Shown here: one piece after another, positions 9,476 to 18,959 of the stretch
Layout: each line of letters begins with the position of its first letter
How positions within the stretch are numbered: the first letter of the stretch is position 1
Source of the DNA: an uncultured Pelagibacteraceae bacterium
GTDB taxonomy: Bacteria; Pseudomonadota; Alphaproteobacteria; Pelagibacterales; Pelagibacteraceae
Reading direction: 5' to 3'
Assembly: GCA_902558545.1 (NCBI GenBank)
Contig: CACEEJ010000001.1
Span: forward strand, 1-64,000
DNA: 64,000 bases
Program-made: the position numbers and the translations under genes
The notes under the pieces: model-generated
The model's input: only the letters and a program-made list of their open reading frames with translations
Databases searched by the model: none
Told to the model about the DNA's origin: nothing

Positions 9476-10249
9476 ATGAAAAAACTTAAACTGTTTGCTT
9501 TAGCAGCTATGGCTCTGATTGGATTTTCAGGTATAGCTATTGCAGCAGACGCAACGATGTTGATGCAAGATGACTTCGTAGGAATTTCATTCTGGGTTAT
9601 CTCTATGGGAATGTTAGCAGCTACTGCTTTCTTTTTCATGGAAGCAGGCAATGTCGCATCAGGCTGGAGAACATCAGTTATTGTTGCTGGTCTAGTAACT
9701 GGTATTGCATTCATACACTACATGTACATGAGAGAAGTATGGGTTGCTACTGGAGACTCACCAACTGTTTACAGATACATTGACTGGTTAATCACTGTGC
9801 CACTACAGATGGTAGAATTCTATTTAATTCTAGCAGCTATTGGTAAAGCAAACTCTGGAATGTTCTGGAGATTGTTAATTGGTTCATTAGTAATGCTAAT
9901 CGGTGGATACTTAGGTGAAGCAGGATACATTAATGCTACACTAGGTTTCATCATCGGAATGGCAGGTTGGGTATACATTCTTTATGAAGTATTCTCAGGT
10001 GAAGCTGGGAAAGCTGCACAGAAGAGTGGTAACAAAGCTCTTGTAACTGCATTCGGAGCAATGAGAATGATCGTTACAGTAGGTTGGGCAATTTACCCAT
10101 TAGGTTATGTATTTGGTTACTTAACTGGTGGTGTAGACGCTGACTCACTTAACGTCGTTTACAACTTAGCTGACTTCATTAACAAAATTGCATTTGGTCT
10201 AGTAATCTGGGCTGCTGCAACTAGTTCAAGCGGAAGAAGAGCTAAGTAA
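9476..10249 (+). CDS. Proteorhodopsin, blue-type (Gln at position 105)
   Basis: YRYIDWLITVPLQMVEFYLILAA (Asp97 and Glu108 equivalents), FIHYMYMREVW, NLADFINKIAFGLVIW (Schiff-base Lys); N-terminal signal peptide. Confidence 0.97.
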   Translation: MKKLKLFALAAMALIGFSGIAIAADATMLMQDDFVGISFWVISMGMLAATAFFFMEAGNVASGWRTSVIVAGLVTGIAFIHYMYMREVWVATGDSPTVYRYIDWLITVPLQMVEFYLILAAIGKANSGMFWRLLIGSLVMLIGGYLGEAGYINATLGFIIGMAGWVYILYEVFSGEAGKAAQKSGNKALVTAFGAMRMIVTVGWAIYPLGYVFGYLTGGVDADSLNVVYNLADFINKIAFGLVIWAAATSSSGRRAK

Positions 10250-10269
10250 TTAGCTAAAATTTAAATTAA

Positions 10270-10303
10270 GGGCAGGTACAATTTTGTACTTGCCCTTTTT
10301 TTT
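10270..10303 (+). terminator. Intrinsic terminator after proteorhodopsin
   Basis: GGGCAGGTACA-aatt-TGTACTTGCCC followed by a T-tract. Confidence 0.9.
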
Positions 10304-10348
10304 ACCTTTACTAAAATTATGTATAATAACTATACATAATTTTTATCT

Positions 10349-11350
10349 ATGGATGTTAAATTAGAAAAATGGCACAAATGCCAAGTTGATAAAGAAGTTC
10401 TTAAAGAGCTTTCTAAGAAATCAGATATAAAAGGACTTCAACATGTTTCGGTTTTTTTTGGACTACTGTTAGTAACGGGAATTCTTGCATATCAAACTTG
10501 GGGCACATGGTGGTCAGTATTTTGGTTTTTAGTTTATGGAAACATTTATTCTTTCTCTAATCCATTATGGCATGAGACAGGTCACAAAACTGCTTTTCAA
10601 ACTAAATTTTTAAATGAATTTTTTTATTACATCTCCTCTTATATGGCTAACTTTGAACCAACAAGATGGAGATATACACACTTTGTTCATCATGGAAATA
10701 CTTATTCAACAGAAAATCCTTTTGATCACGAAATTGAATATGGAAATGATTTAAAAGAAACACCAAAAAGATTAATTATAAATATTATTCCATTTTTAGA
10801 TTTAATTTATTTTAAAAAACACATTTCTTTTGAAATTGTTCAGCATGCTTTAGGAATTAAAACAAAAGTTATGCAAGATAGTATTCCAGAAAATGCGCAA
10901 GCAAAAGCAATTTTAATTTCAAGAATTTATGTTGCTATTTGGCTTTCAATTATTTTATGGTCTATACTAGTTTCTTCTTGGATGCCTTTGTTGTATTTTG
11001 TGTTACCACAATTTTACGGAAAAACTTTACATAAACTTGTTGCATTTACTCAACATGCAGGTTTGGCAAGAAACATTAAAGATCATAGAGTTACATCACG
11101 TGAAATGTATTTAAATCCAATACTAAGTTTTTTATATTGGAAAATGGAATATCATTTAACTCACCATATGTTTCCATCTGTTCCTTCATATAATCTTGAT
11201 AAGCTTCACCAACACATAAAAGACCAATTACCAAAGCCAAATGATGGATTAATAGACGCTTATAGAGAAATTATACCAGCACTTATGAAACAAAAAGAGG
11301 ATACAAGCTATTTTATAAAAAAAGAGCTACCTGAACCTCAAAAAATTTAA
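10349..11350 (+). CDS. Membrane fatty-acid desaturase / di-iron hydroxylase family
   Basis: Three His boxes: HETGHKT, HFVHHGNT, HLTHHMFP, with hydrophobic segments. Confidence 0.85.
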   Translation: MDVKLEKWHKCQVDKEVLKELSKKSDIKGLQHVSVFFGLLLVTGILAYQTWGTWWSVFWFLVYGNIYSFSNPLWHETGHKTAFQTKFLNEFFYYISSYMANFEPTRWRYTHFVHHGNTYSTENPFDHEIEYGNDLKETPKRLIINIIPFLDLIYFKKHISFEIVQHALGIKTKVMQDSIPENAQAKAILISRIYVAIWLSIILWSILVSSWMPLLYFVLPQFYGKTLHKLVAFTQHAGLARNIKDHRVTSREMYLNPILSFLYWKMEYHLTHHMFPSVPSYNLDKLHQHIKDQLPKPNDGLIDAYREIIPALMKQKEDTSYFIKKELPEPQKI

Positions 11351-11410
11351 AATATACTAAGTATGATTTTACTTACTTGTCCTATTTAGATAAGAAACTA
11401 TATATAACGC

Positions 11411-11731
11411 ATGGCAAAAATTACATATCATACCCACGATAACAAAACTCATACGATAGATGTTCAGAACGGTTTGACTGTAATGGAAGGAGCTATTCAA
11501 AACGATATTCCAGGAATTGATGCAGATTGTGGGGGTGGAATGGCGTGTGCTACCTGCCATGTTTATGTCAAAGAAGAATGGTTAGATAAGCTTCCAGCAA
11601 AAGAGGATGGTGAGGAAGATATGCTTGATATGGCTTTTGAACCAAAAAATAATAGTAGACTAAGTTGTCAGTTAATAGTTTCAGATGAGTTAGATGGATT
11701 AGAGGTGAACATTCCATCAAAGCAAGGTTAA
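11411..11731 (+). CDS. [2Fe-2S] ferredoxin, adrenodoxin/putidaredoxin type
   Basis: [17 protein letters not shown] ... RLSCQL cluster-binding cysteines. Confidence 0.93.
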   Translation: MAKITYHTHDNKTHTIDVQNGLTVMEGAIQNDIPGIDADCGGGMACATCHVYVKEEWLDKLPAKEDGEEDMLDMAFEPKNNSRLSCQLIVSDELDGLEVNIPSKQG

Positions 11732-12748
11732 ATGAATAAAGCAGATGTATTAATTATTGGGGCAGGGCCAACAGGATTATTTTGTGCTCATCAACTTGGA
11801 ATTATAGGATTAAGTTGTGAGATAGTAGACAATCTTGATAAAGCAGGTGGTCAATGTATCGAGCTTTACCCAGATAAACCAATTTATGATATACCAGCTG
11901 TCCCAGAGTGTACTGGAGAGGAGCTAACCAATAATCTTTTAAAACAAATTAAACCTTTCAATGTAAAATTTCATTTAAATGAAAGAGTAGAACAACTTAA
12001 AAGAACTGAAAGTCGATGGCATGTTAAAACTTCTGGTGGAGTTGAATTTGAAGTTGCAGCTATAGTTATAGCTGGTGGCGTTGGTTCTTTTGAGCCAAGA
12101 AAGTTCCCAGTAAAGGAGTGTGAAAAATTTGAGGGAAGTTCTTTATTTTATTCGATTAAAGATAAGTCAATTTTTAAAGACAAAACTATTTCAATTTTTG
12201 GAGGAGGAGACTCAGCTTTAGATTGGGCAATTGAATTATCAAATACATCTAAAGTAAACTTAATTCATAGAAGAGATGGTTTTAGTGGAGCAGAAGCAAG
12301 TGTTCAAAAAGTAAAAGATCTTAATGATCAAGGAAAGTTAAATTTATTTACAAAATATCAAATGGATTCAGTCGTGGGAGACAAAAATATTGAGACAGTA
12401 AAAATAAAACATGATGAGGGAGAAATAAAAGAAATTAAATCTGATTATGTATTGGGTTTTTTTGGTTTAATTATGCAGTTAGGTCCAATTTTAGATTGGG
12501 GCTTAAATATAAATAAAAAAACTGTTGAGGTTAATACAGAAAATTTTGAAACCAATGTACAAGGAATTTTTGCAATTGGTGATATTTGTTCTTATCCAGG
12601 CAAATTAAAATTAATTCTTTCAGGATTTCATGAAGGTGCATTGGCAGCAAGAGGTTGTTTTAAATATGCAAAACCAGATGAAAAATTAAGGTTTGAATTT
12701 ACAACAACTTCCAAAGCTGCACAAGAAAGACTTGGAATTAAAAAATGA
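11732..12748 (+). CDS. Ferredoxin--NADP reductase, thioredoxin-reductase-like
   Basis: ADVLIIGAGPTGLFCAHQLG, ISIFGGGDSALDWA, GIFAIGDICSYPGKLKLILSGFHEGALAA. Confidence 0.88.
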   Translation: MNKADVLIIGAGPTGLFCAHQLGIIGLSCEIVDNLDKAGGQCIELYPDKPIYDIPAVPECTGEELTNNLLKQIKPFNVKFHLNERVEQLKRTESRWHVKTSGGVEFEVAAIVIAGGVGSFEPRKFPVKECEKFEGSSLFYSIKDKSIFKDKTISIFGGGDSALDWAIELSNTSKVNLIHRRDGFSGAEASVQKVKDLNDQGKLNLFTKYQMDSVVGDKNIETVKIKHDEGEIKEIKSDYVLGFFGLIMQLGPILDWGLNINKKTVEVNTENFETNVQGIFAIGDICSYPGKLKLILSGFHEGALAARGCFKYAKPDEKLRFEFTTTSKAAQERLGIKK

Positions 12749-13371
12749 TAGAACTTTTTTCTGCTAATACTCCTAATGGATGGAAAATAAGTATTATGCT
12801 TGAAGAAATTGGTTATGAGTACAAAGTAACCAAAGTTGATTTAGGTAAAGATGAACAATTCAAACCAGAATTTACAAAACTAAGTCCTTTTGGAAAAATT
12901 CCTGTCATCATAGATCATGAAAACAATAAAAGTATCTTCGAATCTGGTGCAATATTAATGTATTTAGCTGACAAAAGTGGAAAACTTTATAATCAAAAAG
13001 ATAGACTAGTTATTAATCAATGGTTGATGGCTCAAATGGGGACAGTAGGACCCATGATAGGTCAACATCATCAGTTCCATCACTACAATCCAGGTAAAAG
13101 TGAATTTGGTGAAGAAAGATATTTTAAAATTACAAAAAGAATTTATGGAGAATTAGACTCAAGATTAAAAGTGTCAAAATTTCTTGCAGGAGCTGATTAC
13201 ACAATAGCTGATATTGCAACGTGGCCATGGATGGCAAGACATGAATGGCATGATATTGGTTTAAAAAATTACAAATATTTAACCAGATGGTATTTAGAGA
13301 TTTCTGAGAGAGAAGCAGTGGTCAGAGGTTATAGTTTTATGGATAAGAATGCTAAAATTCCTAAACTCTAA
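12745..13371 (+). CDS. Glutathione S-transferase family protein
   Basis: Thioredoxin-like N-terminus MIELFSANTPNGWKISIMLEEIGYEY, PVIIDHE...IFESGAILMYLADK. Confidence 0.9.
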   Translation: MIELFSANTPNGWKISIMLEEIGYEYKVTKVDLGKDEQFKPEFTKLSPFGKIPVIIDHENNKSIFESGAILMYLADKSGKLYNQKDRLVINQWLMAQMGTVGPMIGQHHQFHHYNPGKSEFGEERYFKITKRIYGELDSRLKVSKFLAGADYTIADIATWPWMARHEWHDIGLKNYKYLTRWYLEISEREAVVRGYSFMDKNAKIPKL

Positions 13372-13374
13372 AAT

Positions 13375-13470
13375 TTACCCAAATAATCTATAAAGAGTGC
13401 TTAGAATTCCATAACCTGAAAATTCAATAGCTACAATAACAATAATTATTAAAATTAATTTTTTATTCAT
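13375..13470 (-). CDS. Putative tiny membrane protein, 31 aa
   Basis: MNKKLILIIIVIVAIEFSGYGILSTLYRLFG; start overlaps the stop of the upstream sORF (ATGA). Confidence 0.4.
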   Translation of the reverse strand: MNKKLILIIIVIVAIEFSGYGILSTLYRLFG

Positions 13471-13583
13471 TTTAAAAACAAATATAGCAACAGCACAATC
13501 CAAAAGAAAGGATAGTAAAAATAAATATATTTCTTAGCAAATAGGAATGAGATTGAATTTTGCTTAGATGATTTCTTTTTCAT
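13467..13583 (-). CDS. Putative tiny membrane protein, 38 aa
   Basis: MKKKSSKQNSISFLFAKKYIYFYYPFFWIVLLLYLFLK; begins 2 nt after the dksA-like stop codon. Confidence 0.4.
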   Translation of the reverse strand: MKKKSSKQNSISFLFAKKYIYFYYPFFWIVLLLYLFLK

Positions 13584-13585
13584 TT

Positions 13586-14101
13586 TTAGTCATCTGCATG
13601 AACTTTTTCTTCTTTTTCATGCTTTTCTTGTGCGGCAATAGTATATTTAGCAACAGGTCTTGCCATTAATCTTTTTAATCCAATTGGCTCTGCTGTATCC
13701 AAACAATAACCATAAGTATCTTCTCTAATTCTTCTTAAAGCTTTATCAATTTCTGAAATTAATTTAATTTGTCTATTAATTGCTTTCATCTCTACATTGC
13801 TATCAATATAGGAGTTAGCTTGGTCAACAATATCTGCAGAAATATTATTGTCATCCATCCCACCATTATAAAGAGCTTCATTGTTAGCTTTGATTAATTC
13901 TTTTTTCCATTCAGTTAATCTAATTCTGAAATATACTTTATGTTTTTCACACATATATTTTTCAGTTTCCTTTGGAACGTAATTTTTTGAAATTTTTACA
14001 GGACCTTTGGGCGCAACTTTAGCCGTAGTTGGTTTTGCTTTACTTACAACTTTAGTTTTTGGTTTTGATACTTTTTTCTTTGCTTTAGCAGTCTTTGGCA
14101 T
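13586..14101 (-). CDS. dksA: DksA/TraR-family RNA polymerase-binding regulator
   Basis: DKALRRIREDTYGYCLDTAEPIGLKRLMARPVAKYTIAAQEKHE; Lys-rich N-terminal extension. Confidence 0.85.
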   Translation of the reverse strand: MPKTAKAKKKVSKPKTKVVSKAKPTTAKVAPKGPVKISKNYVPKETEKYMCEKHKVYFRIRLTEWKKELIKANNEALYNGGMDDNNISADIVDQANSYIDSNVEMKAINRQIKLISEIDKALRRIREDTYGYCLDTAEPIGLKRLMARPVAKYTIAAQEKHEKEEKVHADD

Positions 14102-14179
14102 AGCTCAATTTTGATCGCTCGCAGTATATTCAGCAAATTAGGGGTGTCAAGCAAGCTTAATTGATATAAATATTTATAA

Positions 14180-15502
14180 ATGACCATTAATAACAAAAAT
14201 ATTGATAATGTTTTTTATATTTTTGTTACAGCTCATCTAATTTTTTGGGCATTGATTCCATCACTCACAAATCATAATTTACCACTGGATACTATCGAAG
14301 CTTTAGCTTGGGGAAGTAATTTAGATTGGGGATTTAATAAACATCCACCGATGAGTGCTTTTTTTCCAGAAGTTTTTTATCAAATTTTTGGACCACAAGA
14401 TTGGGTTTATTATTTATTAAGTCAAATTTTTGTAATTATATCTTTTCATTATGTTTTTAAATTTTCAAATGAAATATTTAACAACAAGATTTTAGGTTTA
14501 ATTTCTGTCTTACTAATTGAAGCAATTTATTTTTATAATTTCACCACACCTGAATTTAATGTAAATGTATGTCAATTACCTTTCTGGTCTTTAACAGTTT
14601 ATTATTCCTGGAAAATATATAGCGGAAAAGAAATAAAGTTTTTAGATTGTTTTTTAGTAGGTCTTTTTGCTGCTTTTGGCTTCTTATCAAAATATCTATT
14701 TATTTATTTATTAGTTTCAATTGACCTTTTATTTATTTATTTAATTTTTTTCAAAAAGGAGAGAAAGTTTGATTTTAAATATCTTATTACTCTTGAAGTC
14801 TTCTTGGTAGTTTTAGTCCCACATTTAATTTGGTTAAATAACAATGAATATATTACAATTACTTATGGATTAGCTAGAACTGGCCTAGAACAATCTAGCT
14901 TTATAGATCATATTAAATTTCCACTAATCTTTTTATTAAAACAAGTAGGAATAATAATTCCATTTTTTATTTTAATTTGGTTGCTAGTAAAAAAAATTAA
15001 ATTTAATTTAAATTTAAAGGATAAAAAATTACTATTTTTATTAGCAATTAATATTTTGCCAATTGTTTTAATGTTTTTAACATCATTAATTACTGGATCA
15101 AAAATAAGAACAATGTGGATGACACCCTTTTATCTATTTTTTGGATCATTATTTGTGTATTTGTTCCAGGCACAAATAAATATTAAAAAACTTAAACCAT
15201 TTATAATTGTATTTATTTTCGTTTTCTTTTTGTCACCAGCCCTTTACGCTTATGTTTCGATTTCAAAAGATGATAAGAGGACTGATTATCCAGGTAAAGA
15301 AATTGCAGTTAAAACACAATACGCATGGGATCAACAATTCAATTCAATAATTAATGTAGTTTTAGGTGACGAATGGAATGCTGGAAACTTATCTTACCAT
15401 TTAAAATCACGACCAGTTTGGGAAGGAATGGTTGAAAGAGAAAAACTTGATCAATTGAAAGATTATATGTGTCTTGATAGTGTTTGTGTAGGATCAAGAT
15501 AG
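14180..15502 (+). CDS. GT39/ArnT-like polyprenyl-phosphate-sugar glycosyltransferase
   Basis: DTIEALAWGSNLDWGFNKHPPMSAFF plus multiple transmembrane segments. Confidence 0.8.
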   Translation: MTINNKNIDNVFYIFVTAHLIFWALIPSLTNHNLPLDTIEALAWGSNLDWGFNKHPPMSAFFPEVFYQIFGPQDWVYYLLSQIFVIISFHYVFKFSNEIFNNKILGLISVLLIEAIYFYNFTTPEFNVNVCQLPFWSLTVYYSWKIYSGKEIKFLDCFLVGLFAAFGFLSKYLFIYLLVSIDLLFIYLIFFKKERKFDFKYLITLEVFLVVLVPHLIWLNNNEYITITYGLARTGLEQSSFIDHIKFPLIFLLKQVGIIIPFFILIWLLVKKIKFNLNLKDKKLLFLLAINILPIVLMFLTSLITGSKIRTMWMTPFYLFFGSLFVYLFQAQINIKKLKPFIIVFIFVFFLSPALYAYVSISKDDKRTDYPGKEIAVKTQYAWDQQFNSIINVVLGDEWNAGNLSYHLKSRPVWEGMVEREKLDQLKDYMCLDSVCVGSR

Positions 15503-16372
15503 ATGAAATACTTAATTTTAATTCCAATTTATAACGACAGAGAGTCTTTAAAGTTACTGGTAGAAAATATTAATACTGAAATAAAAGATTTAGAGCATGA
15601 GATATCTTTAGTGGCCATAAATGATGCATCATCCCAACAGATAATTGATACTTATCCAAATATTGAAGGCATTAGTTCTTTTGAAATAATAAATATGAAA
15701 GAAAATAGAGGTCATGCAAGATGTATTGCAACGGGGTTAAAATATATTTTTGAAAAAAAAGAATTTGATTTTGTAATACCTATGGATGGTGATGGAGAAG
15801 ATAGACCTGAGGAAATTAAAAATTTTATTCAACTTTCAGAACAATCAGGCGAAAAGTCAATTGTTGGTGAAAGAGTTAGGAGATCTGAAGGTTTATTTTT
15901 TCAATTATGTTATCAATTTCACAAATTCTTAACTTTAGCATTTACTGGACAATCAATTAAATTTGGGAACTTTACTTGTTTATCAAAATCAACTGTAAAG
16001 AAATTGTTAGATGAGAAGGCTACCTGGAATAGTTTTTCAGGATCTTTAAAAAAAGTTGAAAATGATCTCTTATCTACACCATCCATAAGAGGTAAAAGAT
16101 ATTTTGGTCCATCTCAAATGAGTTTCTTAAATTTATTAAAGCATTCACTTTCAATTATAAGTGTTTTTAGAAAAACTGTTTTAATTAGATCAGCTTTATT
16201 TATAGTTTTTTATATTCTGCTTATTAAAAGTAATGCATCAATAATTACTTCATTACCATTAGTTTTGTTACTGATAATGATATATTCAATTTCTAGTTTA
16301 GCTTTAAGAGAGAATGTTGAAGAATTTAATAATTCCTTAACAAATATTCTCGATATTGATAAAATAAAATAA
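15503..16372 (+). CDS. GT2 family glycosyltransferase (DPM1/GtrB-like) with C-terminal TM segments
   Basis: LILIPIYNDRESLKLLVENI, VIPMDGDGEDRPEEIKNFI, GERVRRSEG. Confidence 0.85.
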   Translation: MKYLILIPIYNDRESLKLLVENINTEIKDLEHEISLVAINDASSQQIIDTYPNIEGISSFEIINMKENRGHARCIATGLKYIFEKKEFDFVIPMDGDGEDRPEEIKNFIQLSEQSGEKSIVGERVRRSEGLFFQLCYQFHKFLTLAFTGQSIKFGNFTCLSKSTVKKLLDEKATWNSFSGSLKKVENDLLSTPSIRGKRYFGPSQMSFLNLLKHSLSIISVFRKTVLIRSALFIVFYILLIKSNASIITSLPLVLLLIMIYSISSLALRENVEEFNNSLTNILDIDKIK

Positions 16373-16374
16373 AT

Positions 16375-17811
16375 ATGAAAAACTTTTTTAGAAAAGTTGC
16401 TTTTGGTATTGGACCCAATGAGCAAGCTCCCTCTGATCCTTTGAAGTGGGCTCTTGATCAAGTAAATGATGTGCCAGAATTATCTTGGAAAGGTAAAATA
16501 TATTCTGAAAAAGAATTAAGAAAACATTATAGAGATTGGGTTTATGGTGACAGAAAAGTATTAAGAAAAAAGTATAAAGATAACAAAACACTATACAAAA
16601 CTCATAAAGATATACTTAGACACAAAACAGGACAAAAGTTTTGGGAGTCCTTAGAAATTTCGATCAGACATAATGAAGGAATAAATAGTAGTAGTCCAGT
16701 TTTAGCTAAACTATGGATGTTTTGGGGAAATTTTTTTGCTATCAGCGAAAAAGATTTTTTAGCTAATTATTCAACTGGTCCTTACCAAAGAGAAATTATT
16801 AGACCAAATTTAAATCAATCATTTGAGAAAATGGTTTATGATGTGACAACCTCATGGGCCATGATCCATCATTTGGATAATAGTGAAAGTGCAGGACCTA
16901 AAAGTATTACAGCTAGAGATGAATGGAGAAGAAGGAAAAAAGAACCTGCAACAATTAACGAAAATCATGCACGAGAACTTTTAGAATTACATACAGTATC
17001 TCCTAAAGCCAGCTATACTCAAGAGGATGTTATACAGCTAGCATATATAATGACAGGCTGGCAACACAGATGGAGCAAAAAAAATTTAGAAACAGGCAAC
17101 GTTTGGTTTAATTCTGAATATCATCAACCAGGAAAAAAAAATGTTTTGGGAAAAGAATACAAAAAAGGAAAAAAAACATTAGCAATTGTAATCAAGGATT
17201 TAGTTAATCACCCGAACTGTAGAGATTTTGTAGCTGAAAGACTTTGTAGATACTTAATAACAGATGAACCAACAAAAGATATGAAGCAACCTATTATTGA
17301 TGCTTTCGAAAAATCTGATGGACATTTGCCAGAAATACATAGGGCTGCAATAAAAGTTGCATTTGATTACAACGATAAACATAAAAAATTTCAAACACCT
17401 GAAAATTGGTTAATTCAGGTTGCAAAAATTGCAGATTTAAATTGGCCGCCATCGCCAGATCTAATGGATAAATACGAGCTTGGCCAAAGACCGTTTGACT
17501 CACAAAGAGAACCTGAGTGGCTATTACAAAATATTGGTCATCATCCCTACAGAGCAAAACAACCAAATGGTTGGTCAGACCATTCTGCTGATTGGATTTC
17601 TCCAGAATTATTAATTAGAAGATTGGTGTATGCAAAAGCAAGTTATAATTTTGCTAAAATGGAAAATAATAAAAATGCACAATATTATGAAAATATGGTT
17701 GAAAATAATTTTGACAACCCAAGCAAAATAATGAAATACTTAAACCAAAAAAATAGATCTGTTGAAAAACACACTCTACTTTTTAACCATCCGGAGTTTT
17801 TAAAAGCATGA
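16375..17811 (+). CDS. DUF1800 family protein
   Basis: NENHARELLELHTVSPKASYTQEDVIQLAYIMTGW is the DUF1800 core; adjacent DUF1501 is the usual partner. Confidence 0.88.
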   Translation: MKNFFRKVAFGIGPNEQAPSDPLKWALDQVNDVPELSWKGKIYSEKELRKHYRDWVYGDRKVLRKKYKDNKTLYKTHKDILRHKTGQKFWESLEISIRHNEGINSSSPVLAKLWMFWGNFFAISEKDFLANYSTGPYQREIIRPNLNQSFEKMVYDVTTSWAMIHHLDNSESAGPKSITARDEWRRRKKEPATINENHARELLELHTVSPKASYTQEDVIQLAYIMTGWQHRWSKKNLETGNVWFNSEYHQPGKKNVLGKEYKKGKKTLAIVIKDLVNHPNCRDFVAERLCRYLITDEPTKDMKQPIIDAFEKSDGHLPEIHRAAIKVAFDYNDKHKKFQTPENWLIQVAKIADLNWPPSPDLMDKYELGQRPFDSQREPEWLLQNIGHHPYRAKQPNGWSDHSADWISPELLIRRLVYAKASYNFAKMENNKNAQYYENMVENNFDNPSKIMKYLNQKNRSVEKHTLLFNHPEFLKA

Positions 17812-18959
17812 AGATATCAAGAAGAGATTTTTTAAAAACTACAGCTTTAACCTCACTATATTTTGCTGGTTTCAGTGCTCATAGTTATGCAAATTCAGGC
17901 AAAAAGAAAAATTTGGTAATTATAATGTTACGTGGTGGAATGGATGGTCTATGTGCTATTCCAGTTAAAGGTGACAAAAATTTTGAGAAATTGAGAAGTA
18001 AAATCAATCTTGACAGAACTTTAAAATTAACGACAGATTTTGATTTACATCCAGCATTAAAAACATTTAAAAGTCTTTGGGATCAAAATTTAAGTGCAGC
18101 TGTCCATGCAACAAATATTCCCTATATAGGTAGATCACATTTTGATGGTCAAAATTTAATGGAGTCGGGTGGTAAAATTCCATACCAAGAAAAAACAGGT
18201 TGGCTTGGAAGAGGAATGAAAACAGCTGGGTTAACAGGGCAAGGATTAGCTTTGGCTCTCCCTATGCCTCTATTAATCAGGGGTGTTCCAATGAATAATA
18301 ATTATTTTCCTGTCGGTCGAAGTCTACCATATCCTTCTACTTTAGAATTAATAAAACAAGCATACCAAGAGCATGATGAAAAATTATTAAGTGACAATCT
18401 GGAAATAATTTTAACAAGAGATTTTAACAATAGATCAAGAGATGATGCTTGGATTTTAGCTTCAAGTGCTGGTACAGAGTTATCAAAACCAGATGGACCT
18501 AAAGTTGCAGTCTTTGAAGTGGATGGTTTCGACACGCATGCTGCACAAGGAGCAACTGATGGCGCTCATGCGGATTGTTTAAGTGATTATGATAACATTG
18601 TTAGATCATTAAAATCCTCAATGTCTGAAGAAGCATTTAATAATACTTTAGTATTAACGCTAACAGAATTTGGTAGAACAATTAAGCAGAATAGCAGTAA
18701 TGGAACGGAGCATGGTTACGGCTCAGCTATCTTAATGGCAGGAGGGCTTATTAAAAAAGCACAAGTTCATACTGATTGGCCAGGACTAAAGAAAAAAGAA
18801 TTATTTGAAGGAAGAGACTTAAACTCTACAATAGATTCAAGAGCAATTTATGCTTCTGCAATGTCTACCGTATTTGATGTAGATTTTAAAAAAATCACTA
18901 AAGATGTTTTCTGGGGTGAAAATTTAACAAATTTATCTGATAAACTTTTTAAAGTTTAA
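17808..18959 (+). CDS. DUF1501 family protein with Tat signal
   Basis: Twin-arginine MKISRRDFLKTTALTSLYFAGFSAHSYA; LVIIMLRGGMDGL; FEVDGFDTHAAQ; LTLTEFGRTIKQNSSNGTEHGYGSAILMAGG. Confidence 0.9.
   Translation: MKISRRDFLKTTALTSLYFAGFSAHSYANSGKKKNLVIIMLRGGMDGLCAIPVKGDKNFEKLRSKINLDRTLKLTTDFDLHPALKTFKSLWDQNLSAAVHATNIPYIGRSHFDGQNLMESGGKIPYQEKTGWLGRGMKTAGLTGQGLALALPMPLLIRGVPMNNNYFPVGRSLPYPSTLELIKQAYQEHDEKLLSDNLEIILTRDFNNRSRDDAWILASSAGTELSKPDGPKVAVFEVDGFDTHAAQGATDGAHADCLSDYDNIVRSLKSSMSEEAFNNTLVLTLTEFGRTIKQNSSNGTEHGYGSAILMAGGLIKKAQVHTDWPGLKKKELFEGRDLNSTIDSRAIYASAMSTVFDVDFKKITKDVFWGENLTNLSDKLFKV

Noticed and set aside
9379-9714. 111-aa minus-strand ORF over the proteorhodopsin promoter and 5' end
   Set aside because: Antisense to strongly supported proteorhodopsin; low-complexity Ala/Pro/Ile composition and no recognisable family
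16210-17566. Minus-strand ORFs 16210-16461, 16388-16591 and 17294-17566
   Set aside because: Antisense to the GT2/DUF1800 operon with no independent RBS, homology or composition support
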